A stretch of 64,000 bases of DNA, taken from the NCBI RefSeq assembly GCF_036017065.1, contig NZ_JAYXHR010000003.1:310001-374000 (forward strand), given 5' to 3'. This DNA comes from Uliginosibacterium sp036017065. GTDB lineage: Bacteria > Pseudomonadota > Gammaproteobacteria > Burkholderiales > Rhodocyclaceae. A program made the position numbers and the translations under genes. A model generated the notes under the pieces. That model ran no database searches. It had not been told where the DNA came from and saw only the letters and a list, made by a program, of their open reading frames with translations. Position 1 is the first letter of the stretch; the number at the start of each line of letters is the position of its first letter. This document shows, piece by piece, positions 1 through 8,516 of this stretch.

Positions 1-1215
1 TTCGACGTGATCCCCCGCATCATTCCCGCGGACGAGTGGCAGAAGCTCGCCGCCGGCCTGCGTCAGCGCATCAAGGCGCTCAACGCCTTCATCGCCGATA
101 TCTACCACGACCAGGAAATCATCAAGGCCGGCAAGATCCCGCCCGAGCAGGTGCTGTCCAATGCGCAGTACCGGCCGGAGATGCAGGGGGTCGATGTACC
201 CAATGGCATTTACGCGGCCATCGCCGGGGTGGACATCGTGCGCGCCGGCGCCGGCGAGTTCTACGTGCTGGAAGACAACCTGCGGGTGCCTTCCGGCGTC
301 AGCTACATGATCGAGGACCGCCGCATGATGATGCGGTTGTTCCCGGAGCTCTTCAATCGCCACCGCGTCGCACCGGTGGAGCACTACCCGGACCTGCTGC
401 TCGACACGCTGCGCAGCGTCGCGCCCAAGGGCGTGCCGGACCCGAACGTCGTGGTGCTGACCCCGGGCAGCTACAACAGCGCCTACTTCGAGCACGCCTT
501 CCTCGCGCAGCAGATGGGCGTGGAGCTGGTGGAAGGGCAGGACCTCTTCGTGCGCGACGGCCAGGTCTTCATGCGTACCACCCAGGGCCCGCAGCGCGTG
601 GATGTCATCTACCGCCGCATCGACGACGACTTCCTCGACCCGCTCGCCTTCCGTCCGGACTCCATGCTCGGCGTGCCCGGCCTGCTCAACGCCTACCGCG
701 AAGGCGGCGTGACGCTGGCCAACGCCATCGGCACCGGCGTGGCGGACGACAAGTCCATCTATCCCTACGTGCCGGACATGGTGCGCTTCTACCTGGGCGA
801 GGAGCCGCTGCTCAACAACGTGCCCACCTACATGCTGCGCAAACCGGACGACCTGGCCTACGTGCTGGAACACCTGCCGGAACTGGTGGTCAAGGAAGTA
901 CACGGTGCCGGCGGCTACGGCATGCTGGTCGGCCCGGCCTCCACCAAGGCGGAGATCGAGGCCTTCCGCGAACGCATCATCGCCTCGCCGGAAAAGTACA
1001 TCGCCCAGCCGACGCTGGCGCTGTCTACCTGCCCGACCTTCGTCGATGCGGGCATCGCGCCGCGCCACATCGACCTGCGGCCCTTCGTGCTGTCCGGCAA
1101 CGAGGTGCGCTTCGTGCCCGGCGGGCTCACCCGCGTGGCGCTGAAGGATGGTTCGCTGGTGGTGAATTCCTCGCAGGGCGGGGGTACCAAGGACACCTGG
1201 GTTCTGGAGGCCTGA
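1..1215 (+). CDS. Circularly permuted ATP-grasp protein (partial, 5' end outside window)
   Basis: The reading frame is already open at base 1 (F-D-V-I-P-R) and the first residues belong to the conserved core, so the true start lies upstream; roughly 70 residues are probably missing compared with the usual 470-490. The sequence matches the circularly permuted type 2 ATP-grasp family (DUF404/DUF407), with conserved stretches such as VVLTPGSYNSAYFEHAFLA, YRRIDDDFLDPL, VVKEVHGAGGYGMLVGP and HIDLRPFVLSG. ATP-grasp enzymes join a carboxylate to an amine or thiol through an acyl-phosphate; for this family the substrate is unknown, and peptide ligation or modification has been proposed from gene context. 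The stop codon is one base from the start of the alpha-E gene, so the two are translationally linked. Family assignment is firm; the role is inference. Confidence 0.93.
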   Translation, partial: FDVIPRIIPADEWQKLAAGLRQRIKALNAFIADIYHDQEIIKAGKIPPEQVLSNAQYRPEMQGVDVPNGIYAAIAGVDIVRAGAGEFYVLEDNLRVPSGVSYMIEDRRMMMRLFPELFNRHRVAPVEHYPDLLLDTLRSVAPKGVPDPNVVVLTPGSYNSAYFEHAFLAQQMGVELVEGQDLFVRDGQVFMRTTQGPQRVDVIYRRIDDDFLDPLAFRPDSMLGVPGLLNAYREGGVTLANAIGTGVADDKSIYPYVPDMVRFYLGEEPLLNNVPTYMLRKPDDLAYVLEHLPELVVKEVHGAGGYGMLVGPASTKAEIEAFRERIIASPEKYIAQPTLALSTCPTFVDAGIAPRHIDLRPFVLSGNEVRFVPGGLTRVALKDGSLVVNSSQGGGTKDTWVLEA

Positions 1216-1216
1216 C

Positions 1217-2161
1217 ATGCTGAGCCGCACCGCCGACCACCTGTACTGGATGTCCCGCTACGTCGAACGCGCCGAGAACCTCGCGCGTCTGCTCGACGTG
1301 AACAACCGCATGTCGCTGATGCCGCAGAGCGAGCGCGAAGTCGAGCGCATGTGGATCGCCACGCTCGACTCCATCGGCCTGCTGGACGCCTATCACCAGC
1401 GCCACGAAGAAGTCACGCCCAACGACGTGCTGCGCTTCATGACGCTGGACCGCGACAATCCCGGCAGCATCTTCAGCTGCCTACGCAGCGCGCGCGAGAA
1501 TGCGCATGCCGTGCGCGGCACCCTGACCAGCGAGCTGTGGGAGATCACCAACGCCACCTGGCTGAAGCTGCGCAGCTACTCGCTGGACCAGATGGACGTG
1601 GATGGCGCCGAGCAGTTCTTCGAATGGGTGAAGATGCGCTCGCACCAGTCGCGCGGTTGCACCTTCGGTACCATGATGCGCGACGACTCCACCAGCTTCC
1701 TGCGCCTCGGTACCTTCGTGGAGCGTGCCGACAACACCGCGCGCCTGCTTGATGTGAAGTACCGCTTCATCAGCGAGGCGCCGCGCCGCGACGAGGCCGG
1801 CGAGTACTACCAGTGGAGCGCGCTGCTGCACTGCGTGTCGGCCTTCGAGATCTACCGCCGCGTCTATCGCGACCAGATCACCCCCACCCGTGTGGCCGAG
1901 CTGCTGGTGCTGCGGCAGGACATGCCGCGCTCGCTGGCCTACTGCATGGACGAAGCCTACGGCTGGCTGCAACGCGTGGCCAACCAGCGCTCGCGCGAGA
2001 CCGAAAGACGCGTCGGCGAGCTGGCCTCCCAATTGCGCTTCGGCCGCGTCGAGGACGTCTTCAAGGGCGGCCTGCACAGTTTCCTGACGACCTTCATCAC
2101 CCGCGTCAACGATCTGGGCAACCGGATCGCCAGCGACTTCCTCGTTCCGATCACGAGTTGA
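1217..2161 (+). CDS. Alpha-E domain protein (DUF403)
   Basis: This 314-residue all-helical protein has the alpha-E (DUF403) signature: the N-terminal LSRTADHLYWMSRYVERAEN segment and a second LRLGTFVERADNTARLLDVK segment. It has no signal peptide or membrane segment, so it is predicted cytoplasmic. Alpha-E proteins are nearly always encoded beside circularly permuted ATP-grasp and transglutaminase-like proteins, as here; they are thought to form a functional unit with the ATP-grasp enzyme, but no reaction has been shown. It starts one base after the ATP-grasp stop. A second alpha-E domain occurs fused to an ATP-grasp at 8517-10976. Confidence 0.93.
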   Translation: MLSRTADHLYWMSRYVERAENLARLLDVNNRMSLMPQSEREVERMWIATLDSIGLLDAYHQRHEEVTPNDVLRFMTLDRDNPGSIFSCLRSARENAHAVRGTLTSELWEITNATWLKLRSYSLDQMDVDGAEQFFEWVKMRSHQSRGCTFGTMMRDDSTSFLRLGTFVERADNTARLLDVKYRFISEAPRRDEAGEYYQWSALLHCVSAFEIYRRVYRDQITPTRVAELLVLRQDMPRSLAYCMDEAYGWLQRVANQRSRETERRVGELASQLRFGRVEDVFKGGLHSFLTTFITRVNDLGNRIASDFLVPITS

Positions 2162-2200
2162 AACGAGTACCGAACGACGACTGCCAGAAGGAGAGTAACG

Positions 2201-2992
2201 ATGCTCTACCAGATCCGTCACGAAACCCGCTGCCGCTTCGACAGCCCCGCCAGCTACAGCATCCACAAGCTTCGCGTGACGCCGCGTGAGGACGCCGGGC
2301 AGCGTCTCAAGCGCAGCCAGATCATCGCGCCGGCGCGCTGTAGCAAGAGCCACGATGTGTGGGGCAACACCGCCCACCTGATGACGCTGACCGCGCCGCA
2401 TGACGAGATCGACGTCATCTCCCTGTCCACGCTGGAGACGGTGGACGCCGGCCCGCAGCTCGCGGCGCATGGCGGCCTGGCGCCATTGGCCTTCCTGGCA
2501 GAGACGCCGCTGACCGCGCCGGACGAAGCCCTGCGCGAGTTCGCCATGCAACACCTGGGGGGCGGGAGCAGCAACCGCCTCGGCGCCGTGCGTGAATTCC
2601 TGTCCGCCGTGACCGAGCGTGTGCCGTTGGCCGCAGTGCCCTGCGAGGGGGCCCGTCCGGCCTTCTCGCGCGGCAACGGCGCGGCCTGCGACCAGACCCA
2701 TGTCTTCCTGGCGGCCTGTCGTACCGCCAGCATCCCGGCGCGTTTCGTCAGTGGCTACCTGCTGTCGGAACTGGACCACGCCACCGGCCATGCCTGGGCG
2801 GACGTGTGGCTGGGCGTCGACTACGGATGGATCAGTTTCGACGTCAGCAACGCGCGCCTGGCCGACGGCAATCTCGTCCGCCTCGCTGTCGGGCGTGACC
2901 GGCTGGAAGCCTGCTCGCTGCGCGGCTCGCACCAGGGCGGCGGCGTGGAGGCTGTCGAAGAGCGCATCAGCGTGACGCGGGTACGCAACTAG
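2201..2992 (+). CDS. Transglutaminase-like cysteine peptidase family protein
   Basis: This 263-residue protein has the N-terminal beta domain typical of bacterial transglutaminase-like proteins (MLYQIRHETRCRFDSPASYS) followed by the papain-fold core. The catalytic triad is visible: Cys in GAACDQTHVFLAACR, His in ATGHAWADVWLG and Asp in WISFDVSNA. Such enzymes can hydrolyse peptide or isopeptide bonds or perform acyl transfer; the substrate is unknown. It follows the alpha-E gene by 39 bp, with a good ribosome binding site (GAAGGAGAG) before the ATG. It is the third gene of a compact ATP-grasp/alpha-E/transglutaminase operon. A strong terminator follows it, which separates it from the Anbu gene. 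Confidence 0.92.
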   Translation: MLYQIRHETRCRFDSPASYSIHKLRVTPREDAGQRLKRSQIIAPARCSKSHDVWGNTAHLMTLTAPHDEIDVISLSTLETVDAGPQLAAHGGLAPLAFLAETPLTAPDEALREFAMQHLGGGSSNRLGAVREFLSAVTERVPLAAVPCEGARPAFSRGNGAACDQTHVFLAACRTASIPARFVSGYLLSELDHATGHAWADVWLGVDYGWISFDVSNARLADGNLVRLAVGRDRLEACSLRGSHQGGGVEAVEERISVTRVRN

Positions 2993-3028
2993 ACCGCAGC
3001 GTTACGGACTAAGCTTCCATGCAGGATG

Positions 3029-3060
3029 ACGGGGCGCCGCAGCAGGTGCCCCGTGTTTTT
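3029..3060 (+). terminator. Rho-independent terminator after the transglutaminase gene
   Basis: A 10-bp stem (3029-3038 pairing with 3045-3054, one G-T pair) with a 6-nt loop is followed by G and five Ts. It lies 36 bp after the transglutaminase stop and about 50 bp before the Anbu start, so Anbu probably has its own promoter or depends on read-through. Confidence 0.85.
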
Positions 3061-3106
3061 GTAGACGCCCGTTGCGCGATGGGCGCTTCGACGAGAGAGG
3101 CCAAGG

Positions 3107-3838
3107 ATGACCTACTGCGTGGGCATGAACCTGGATGCGGGGCTGGTGTTCCTGTCGGACTCCCGCACCAACGCGGGTGTCGACAACATCAACACCTTCC
3201 GCAAGATGAACGTGTTCGAGCGGCCGGGCGAGCGGGTCATGCTGTTGATGACTTCCGGCAACCTCGCCATCACCCAGACGGTGGTGTCGCTGCTCAAGGA
3301 GCAGATGGCCTCGCACGATGCGAATCTCAGCCTGTGGAACGTGCCCAACATGTTCGAGGCCGCGCGAGTGGTGGGCGATGCGATGCGCGAGGTGTACCGC
3401 CGCGACGCGGAGGCCCTGCAGCACTTCGGTGTCGACTTCTCCGCCAACGTCGTGCTGGGCGGGCAGATATTCGGCGAGCCGCCACGCCTGTTCCAGGTCT
3501 ATTCCGCGGGCAACTTCATCGAGTCCACCGAGGAGACGCCGTACTTCCAGATCGGCGAGACGAAGTACGGCAAGCCCATCATCGACCGGGTGTTGCGTCG
3601 TGAAACGCCGCTGCCCGTGGCGGCCAAGTGCGCGCTGATCTCGATGGATTCGACGATCCGTTCCAACCTCTCGGTCGGCCTGCCGCTGGACCTGGTGGTG
3701 GTGCGCACCAACGAATGCAAGGTGTCGATCCACCAGAAGATCGTGGCCGAGGACCCTTACTTCCGCATGATCCGCAACCACTGGGGCGAGGCCTTGCGCG
3801 AGGCCTTCGTCCACCTGCCGGAGCCGGACTGGCAGTAA
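3107..3838 (+). CDS. Anbu: proteasome-type N-terminal-nucleophile peptidase
   Basis: The 243-residue protein is an Anbu (ancestral beta subunit, bacterial proteasome homologue): an Ntn-hydrolase fold related to HslV and proteasome beta subunits. Removal of the initiator Met would expose Thr2 (M-T-Y-C-V-G-M), the expected nucleophile, followed by the typical GLVFLSDSRTNAGVDN strand. The length fits the family. Anbu self-assembles, but its natural substrate is unknown. Its genes typically sit beside circularly permuted ATP-grasp, alpha-E and transglutaminase genes, exactly as here. The start has a GAGAGG ribosome binding site. The strong terminator at 3029-3060 means it may be regulated separately from the three upstream genes. 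Confidence 0.93.
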   Translation: MTYCVGMNLDAGLVFLSDSRTNAGVDNINTFRKMNVFERPGERVMLLMTSGNLAITQTVVSLLKEQMASHDANLSLWNVPNMFEAARVVGDAMREVYRRDAEALQHFGVDFSANVVLGGQIFGEPPRLFQVYSAGNFIESTEETPYFQIGETKYGKPIIDRVLRRETPLPVAAKCALISMDSTIRSNLSVGLPLDLVVVRTNECKVSIHQKIVAEDPYFRMIRNHWGEALREAFVHLPEPDWQ

Positions 3839-3867
3839 CGCCAGCACTTGCCCCGCAAGTGCTGGCG
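3839..3867. terminator. Hairpin between convergent genes
   Basis: A perfect 12-bp inverted repeat (3839-3850 with 3856-3867, 5-nt loop CCCCG) lies directly after the Anbu stop and 12 bp from the end of the convergent gene at 3880. No T tract follows on either strand, so it is a terminator-like or mRNA-stabilising hairpin rather than a textbook rho-independent terminator. Confidence 0.6.
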
Positions 3868-3879
3868 TGACGAGCGGCC

Positions 3880-4533
3880 TCAGCCGAGCACCAGCACGCC
3901 GACGAGGATCAGCACGCCGCTGAGCATCATGTAGGTCGGCGCGCGGTTCACCGGCTTGCGGGGCTTGGCGGCGCGAACCCGCGCCTGCTTTTCCATCTGT
4001 TCCTTCAGCGAACGCTGGCGCTTGCCCTTGGGCGTCGGTGCTTCGTCCGGCACGACCTCGGTCGGCGGGGCGGTGGTCACCGAGGCCGGCACGGATCTCA
4101 CGAAGGAGGTGACCGGTTCCGGCGCGGGCGCGGCGGCGGCCAGCTCGGCGCTGTTGTAGGCCGCGGCGTAGAAGGACAGCGCGTGGTCGAGCTGGGTCGG
4201 CGTGTACATGTCCGCCTTGTCCGGATCGAAGCCCGAGTCGGACAGTGCGCGCGGTGCCGGCGGGGCGGCGACCGGCGTGGAGGGCGGTGCGCTGACTGCT
4301 TCCGGCTCGCGCTCGATGCGCACATGCAGGCCGATGGTCAGCAGTTCCTTCACATAGGATTTCGTTTCATCGGCCGGCAGGTTGCGCTTCAGGTACAGCG
4401 TGCGGCCCGAGAAGAGCTGGTCGACCTGCGTCGGGGCCAGCCCGAGGCGCGAAGATGCGCGCGTGCGGACGAGTGCCGGCCGCCGTCCGGGCAGGATATC
4501 GCCCCGGAATACGATTCTGTAAAGCACGGTCAT
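3880..4533 (-). CDS. Hypothetical protein with C-terminal membrane anchor
   Basis: I do not recognise this 217-residue protein. The first 80 residues form a compact domain (MTVLYRIVFRGDILPGRRPA, then TLYLKRNLPADETKSYVKEL) reminiscent of short domains that start other proteobacterial membrane proteins. A long Ala/Pro-rich low-complexity linker follows, then a basic stretch (GKRQRSLKEQMEKQARVRAA), and the last 18 residues are a predicted transmembrane helix (MMLSGVLILVGVLVLG) ending at the C terminus. This suggests a tail-anchored inner-membrane protein with a cytoplasmic head. It converges with the Anbu gene; no functional link is evident. Confidence 0.75.
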   Translation of the reverse strand: MTVLYRIVFRGDILPGRRPALVRTRASSRLGLAPTQVDQLFSGRTLYLKRNLPADETKSYVKELLTIGLHVRIEREPEAVSAPPSTPVAAPPAPRALSDSGFDPDKADMYTPTQLDHALSFYAAAYNSAELAAAAPAPEPVTSFVRSVPASVTTAPPTEVVPDEAPTPKGKRQRSLKEQMEKQARVRAAKPRKPVNRAPTYMMLSGVLILVGVLVLG

Positions 4534-4774
4534 GGTGGTCTTTGTTGTTGTAGTGGTCTGCGCAAGGCTCCGATCGCGTTGCCTGACGATCCCCCCTTCG
4601 CCTTGCGCGAACAGAGTCTGCCACCACCCATGACGACTCTGCGAGTCACGCTGATCAGCGGATGCAATCTGTCACATTGTGTTGCCGCCGGTCCCCGGAA
4701 GCCGACCGCACGCCGCTGGAAGTGTTTGTGGAAAGCCTTGCTGGCAGGGCTTTACGGCCAGTCCGGCGAGTTGC

Positions 4775-5620
4775 CTAGGCGCGTTCCACCGGACGCGAAG
4801 GCTCGCTGCACCATTCGCTCCACGACCCCGGATAGAGCATGCCGCCAGCCAGCCCGGCGACCTCCAGTGCCAGCAGGTTGTGGCAGGCCGTGACCCCCGA
4901 GCCGCACTGGTGCACCGCCTCGGTGGGCGGCGTGGCGCCGAGCACCTGCTGCCACTCCTCGCGCAGTTGCGCGGCGGACTTGAAGCGGCCGTCACCCTCC
5001 AGGTTGTCCTTGAAGAAGCGGTTGCGCGCACCGGGAATATGGCCACCGACCGGGTCGAGCGTCTCGTTCTCGCCACGGAAGCGATCGGCTGCGCGTGCAT
5101 CGACGATGAGCTGCGTGGCATCGCCGAGTCGCGCCAGTATTTCGTCGGCATGACGAACGGGTACGCGGGAGGGGGCCTCGTACTGCGTGGCGGCGCTGCG
5201 AGGCGCCGGGGCATCCGTGTCCAGCGCGTGGCCGGCGCCGGTCCATGCGGGCAGGCCGCCGTCCAGGACCGCGACGGCTTCGTGGCCCAGCCAGCGCAGC
5301 ATCCACCATAGCCGCGCGGCGAACATGCCACCCTGGGCGTCGTAGGCGACGACCTGCGTGGCGGGGGTGAGCCCGAGCGCGGCCATGCGGGCGGCAAAGT
5401 CCGCGCGGGCGGGCAAGGGGTGGCGTCCGTTGCGGCCGTTCTTCGCGCCGGACAGGTCGCGGTCAAGATGGAGGAAGAACGCGCCGGGGATGTGCCCTTG
5501 CGCATAGGCTTGCTCGCCTGCCGTCGGGTTCGCGAGGTCATGGCGCACGTCGAGCAGCAGCCAGTCTGCGCGCGGATCGCGCGTGGCCAGCGTGTCGGCG
5601 GAAACCAGTCGGGTGTGCAT
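4775..5620 (-). CDS. sseA: Sulfurtransferase (two-domain rhodanese, SseA type)
   Basis: The 281-residue protein has two rhodanese domains (about 1-130 and 150-281). The C-terminal active-site loop is CGSGVTAC, with Cys239 as predicted persulfide carrier; CGSGVT is the loop typical of SseA-type 3-mercaptopyruvate sulfurtransferases rather than thiosulfate rhodaneses. The N-terminal domain lacks a loop Cys (YDAQGGMFAAR). It is predicted to be cytoplasmic. The start lies 20 bp after the stop of the upstream transglutaminase gene (5641-6591), so both are likely on one transcript. Substrate preference is inferred from the loop only. Confidence 0.88.
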   Translation of the reverse strand: MHTRLVSADTLATRDPRADWLLLDVRHDLANPTAGEQAYAQGHIPGAFFLHLDRDLSGAKNGRNGRHPLPARADFAARMAALGLTPATQVVAYDAQGGMFAARLWWMLRWLGHEAVAVLDGGLPAWTGAGHALDTDAPAPRSAATQYEAPSRVPVRHADEILARLGDATQLIVDARAADRFRGENETLDPVGGHIPGARNRFFKDNLEGDGRFKSAAQLREEWQQVLGATPPTEAVHQCGSGVTACHNLLALEVAGLAGGMLYPGSWSEWCSEPSRPVERA

Positions 5621-5640
5621 GTTCGTTCAGTCCGTTTCCG

Positions 5641-6591
5641 TCACGCCGCTTCGGACTCGGCGGCTTCCTGCCGGTCCCGCACTTCTTCGATCAGGGAGTC
5701 CAGCGAACGCAATTCCGCCGGCATGACGGTGACTTCCACGTCCACCTCGTGGTCGGAGCCGCCGAGGATCACGCCACGCATCGGCGTCACGTCGGTGAAG
5801 TCGCGGCCCCAGCCGAGCACGATGTGCTCGTCCTGCGGCTGGCAGTCGTTGGTGGGGTCGAATTCCACCCAGCCCTGGCCGGGGCACCACAGGGCGATCC
5901 AGGCGTGCGAGGCGTCGGCGCCGATCATGCGCGGCTTGCCGGGGGGCGGCGTGGTCAGCAGGTAGCCGCTCATGTAGCGCGCTGCCAGACCCAGCGAGCG
6001 CAGGGCGCCCAGCATGAGGTGGGTGAAGTCCTGGCAGACGCCGCGCTTCTGCTGCAGCACCTGCAGGACCGAGGTGCCGACCGTGGTGGCCTTCGGGTCG
6101 AAGGTGAACTCGTCGAAAAGGCGGCTGTTCAGCTCCCTTGTCGCTTCCAGCAAGGGGCGGCCCGCGGTGAAGCTGGGGCCGGCCCACGCCCGGAGCGCGT
6201 CCGCGGTGGGCACCAGGGGCGAGGCCTGCGTGCATTCCACGGCATCCAGCGGCGCGTCGCCCGGATACCGCGCCAGTTCGGCCACGACTTCTTCCCAGGC
6301 CGGGCCGGGCGCCTCCCGGTGGGCGGCCGGGCGTCCCTGCAGTTCCACCGTGCTGGCGGCCAACACGCGCAGGGTGTCGTGCGGTTCGCTCAGCGTGACA
6401 TGGACTTCCTCGGTACCGAACCAGTTCTGCCGCACGCGCCGCTCGGCCGGTGCGGGGCTGATCGCCAACTGGTGGTGGAGTACGCGCTGTTGTTCCGTCT
6501 CGCGCGGGACGAGGTGCAGCAGGTGCTGGGCCAGCGAGACGAACGCGCCGTAGCGGTAACGCGTGTCGTGGAGGACGTGGTAACAGGGCAT
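5641..6591 (-). CDS. Transglutaminase-like family protein
   Basis: This 316-residue protein has the bacterial transglutaminase N-terminal domain (YHVLHDTRYRYGAFVSLAQH) and a core with a visible triad: Cys in KRGVCQDFTHLMLGALR, His in ASHAWIALWCPG and Asp in VEFDPTNDC. It is the second of three transglutaminase-like proteins in the window. It resembles the type normally encoded next to ATP-grasp/alpha-E fusions; here the fusion (8517-10976) lies upstream on the same strand but is separated by a chemoreceptor gene on the other strand. It is probably co-transcribed with the sulfurtransferase. The ribosome binding site is weak. Confidence 0.92.
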   Translation of the reverse strand: MPCYHVLHDTRYRYGAFVSLAQHLLHLVPRETEQQRVLHHQLAISPAPAERRVRQNWFGTEEVHVTLSEPHDTLRVLAASTVELQGRPAAHREAPGPAWEEVVAELARYPGDAPLDAVECTQASPLVPTADALRAWAGPSFTAGRPLLEATRELNSRLFDEFTFDPKATTVGTSVLQVLQQKRGVCQDFTHLMLGALRSLGLAARYMSGYLLTTPPPGKPRMIGADASHAWIALWCPGQGWVEFDPTNDCQPQDEHIVLGWGRDFTDVTPMRGVILGGSDHEVDVEVTVMPAELRSLDSLIEEVRDRQEAAESEAA

Positions 6592-6848
6592 GCCGCTACT
6601 TTACGCGAGGGCGTGCGTGGCCGCCTACGGGTGTTCTGGCGGGCGCTACGCTGCACGGCACCGTACGGTGGCGTCTGGCTCTGCAACTGTCAAACAGCGT
6701 GAGAAAACGTTGTTTCCGGGCCCCGGGCCGGGGTGATGGCTCAAGTATGACAAAGCGGTGTCGTTGTGCTTCCGGGCAGGCGGGACAGGCGCCGGCTGCG
6801 GGCAATGCAGCCCGCGGCGCGCGGTTCTGCCAGATCGGGGAGGCAGTC

Positions 6849-8474
6849 ATGTGGTTCGATCATCTGAGTTTTCGTAGCAAGCTGGGCCTGAATTTCCTGC
6901 TGGGCAGCGGCACCCTCGTCATGGCGTTGCTGTTCTGCATCTACGAGATCGGCACCATCAACGCAACGGTCGACGAGCTCGGCGAGGACTCGGTGCAGTC
7001 CCTGCGCTCCGCGTCGATGGTCTCCCAGCTGCGCCTGCGCTACCGCGTGCGCAGCTTGGAGGTGATGACGGCTGCATCGGACGCCGAGCGCGAGAAGCTG
7101 GCAACCTCGATGCGCGAGCTGGACGCGCAGCTCAAGAAGGAGCTGGAGGCGCAGCGCGCACTGGCCGACGACGACAACGACCGTGCCCTGGTCGGCAAGA
7201 TCGACGAAGCCGCCGCCGCCTATGCGGCAGCGGTGGAGCGGGGCACTTCCCTGTTGCAGGCGGGCAACCGCGACCAGGCCCTTGCCGTCGCGCTGGGAGA
7301 GTGGCCGAAGCTGGCCAACGCAACGCGAGACGCCACCGATGCGCTGGAGAAGTTCAAGCAGGAGGAAGCCCTGCAGCGCGCCGCCCTGGCGCGTGCCGCG
7401 GGCAAGTCCGCGCAGACCTGGGGCTGGGCGGCACTGCTGCTGTCCACGTTGATCGCGGTGGGCTTCTCCATGTGGTTCTCCGCAAGGGTTTCGCGGCGCC
7501 TGACCGGCGTGGTGCAGGTGACGCGACAGATCGCCGACGGCGACCTGTCGGTGGATGTGCGCGAGGGCGGAAGGGATGAGATCGGCCACCTGACCCAGGC
7601 GATGCGCGCGATGCGTGACGCGCTGCGGACCTCGGTGGCCGAGACCCGCAGGCAGGCGGACGAAGTGGCGGAGGCCTCGCAACTGCTGACCAGCAACGTC
7701 GGACAGATGGAAGTGAACAGCCATGCGCAGAGCTCGGCGGCATCGGCGATCGCTGCCAACATCGAGGAACTGACCGTTTCGATCACCCACGTGTCGGACA
7801 ACACCAACGATGCCAGCGCGCTGGCGGCGAATGCCGACCAGAAGGCGGCCGACGGCGCCAGGACCATCGCGCGCGTGGTGTCGGAGATCCAGAACCTGGC
7901 CCAAGTCGTGACGGCGGCGGCCACGCGGATCGCGGACCTCGAAGGGCAGTCCGCGCGCATCTCCAACATCATCGTGGTCATCCGCGAGATTGCCGACCAG
8001 ACCAATCTGCTGGCCTTGAACGCCGCCATCGAAGCCGCCCGCGCCGGTGAGCAGGGCCGAGGCTTCGCCGTGGTGGCCGACGAAGTGCGCAAGCTGGCCG
8101 AGCGGACTGCGATGTCCACCTCGGAGATCAGCCAGATGATCGGCAACATCCAGACGACCACCCGCGAGGCGGTGACCGAGATCCAGCACGGCGTGCGCTC
8201 GGTGGACCAGGGTGTGGGCCATGCCAACTCGGCGGGCAGCGCGGTGGAAGAACTGCGCACGATCGCCCGGCAGGTTGCCGATCTCGTCGCCGAGATTGCC
8301 ACCGGCCTGCGCGAGCAGTCGGCGGCGTCGACGGACGTGGCGACGAAGGTGGAGCAGATCGCGGTGCATGCGGAGGAGATCAGCGCCGGTACCGGCTCCA
8401 CCAGCGAGGCCGCCCAGCGTCTGAGCAGCGTGGCGCAGAGCATGCAGAGCACTATCAGCCGCTTCCGCGTCTGA
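6849..8474 (+). CDS. Methyl-accepting chemotaxis protein, four-helix-bundle sensor type
   Basis: The ATG at 6849 is chosen because GGGGAGG lies just upstream and the protein then begins MWFDHLSFRSKLGLNFLL with the first membrane helix. The 541-residue product has TM1 (about 12-33), a helical periplasmic bundle of about 150 residues, TM2 (WGWAALLLSTLIAVGFSMWF), a HAMP domain and a long signalling coiled coil with the conserved tip IADQTNLLALNAAIEAARAG. It should bind CheA/CheW and control flagellar rotation; the ligand is unknown. No C-terminal pentapeptide tether is present (ends SRFRV). It sits between two parts of the transglutaminase/ATP-grasp neighbourhood on the opposite strand. Confidence 0.95.
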   Translation: MWFDHLSFRSKLGLNFLLGSGTLVMALLFCIYEIGTINATVDELGEDSVQSLRSASMVSQLRLRYRVRSLEVMTAASDAEREKLATSMRELDAQLKKELEAQRALADDDNDRALVGKIDEAAAAYAAAVERGTSLLQAGNRDQALAVALGEWPKLANATRDATDALEKFKQEEALQRAALARAAGKSAQTWGWAALLLSTLIAVGFSMWFSARVSRRLTGVVQVTRQIADGDLSVDVREGGRDEIGHLTQAMRAMRDALRTSVAETRRQADEVAEASQLLTSNVGQMEVNSHAQSSAASAIAANIEELTVSITHVSDNTNDASALAANADQKAADGARTIARVVSEIQNLAQVVTAAATRIADLEGQSARISNIIVVIREIADQTNLLALNAAIEAARAGEQGRGFAVVADEVRKLAERTAMSTSEISQMIGNIQTTTREAVTEIQHGVRSVDQGVGHANSAGSAVEELRTIARQVADLVAEIATGLREQSAASTDVATKVEQIAVHAEEISAGTGSTSEAAQRLSSVAQSMQSTISRFRV

Positions 8475-8516
8475 GCGGAGCACAGCCCGGGCGACCCGCG
8501 ACCCGGGAGGTTCGCT

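Noticed and set aside
6741..6767. Possible sigma-28 promoter before the first chemoreceptor (TCAA-N15-GTCGTTGT)
   Set aside because: Only 4 of 8 positions of the -10 match; too weak next to the two better examples.
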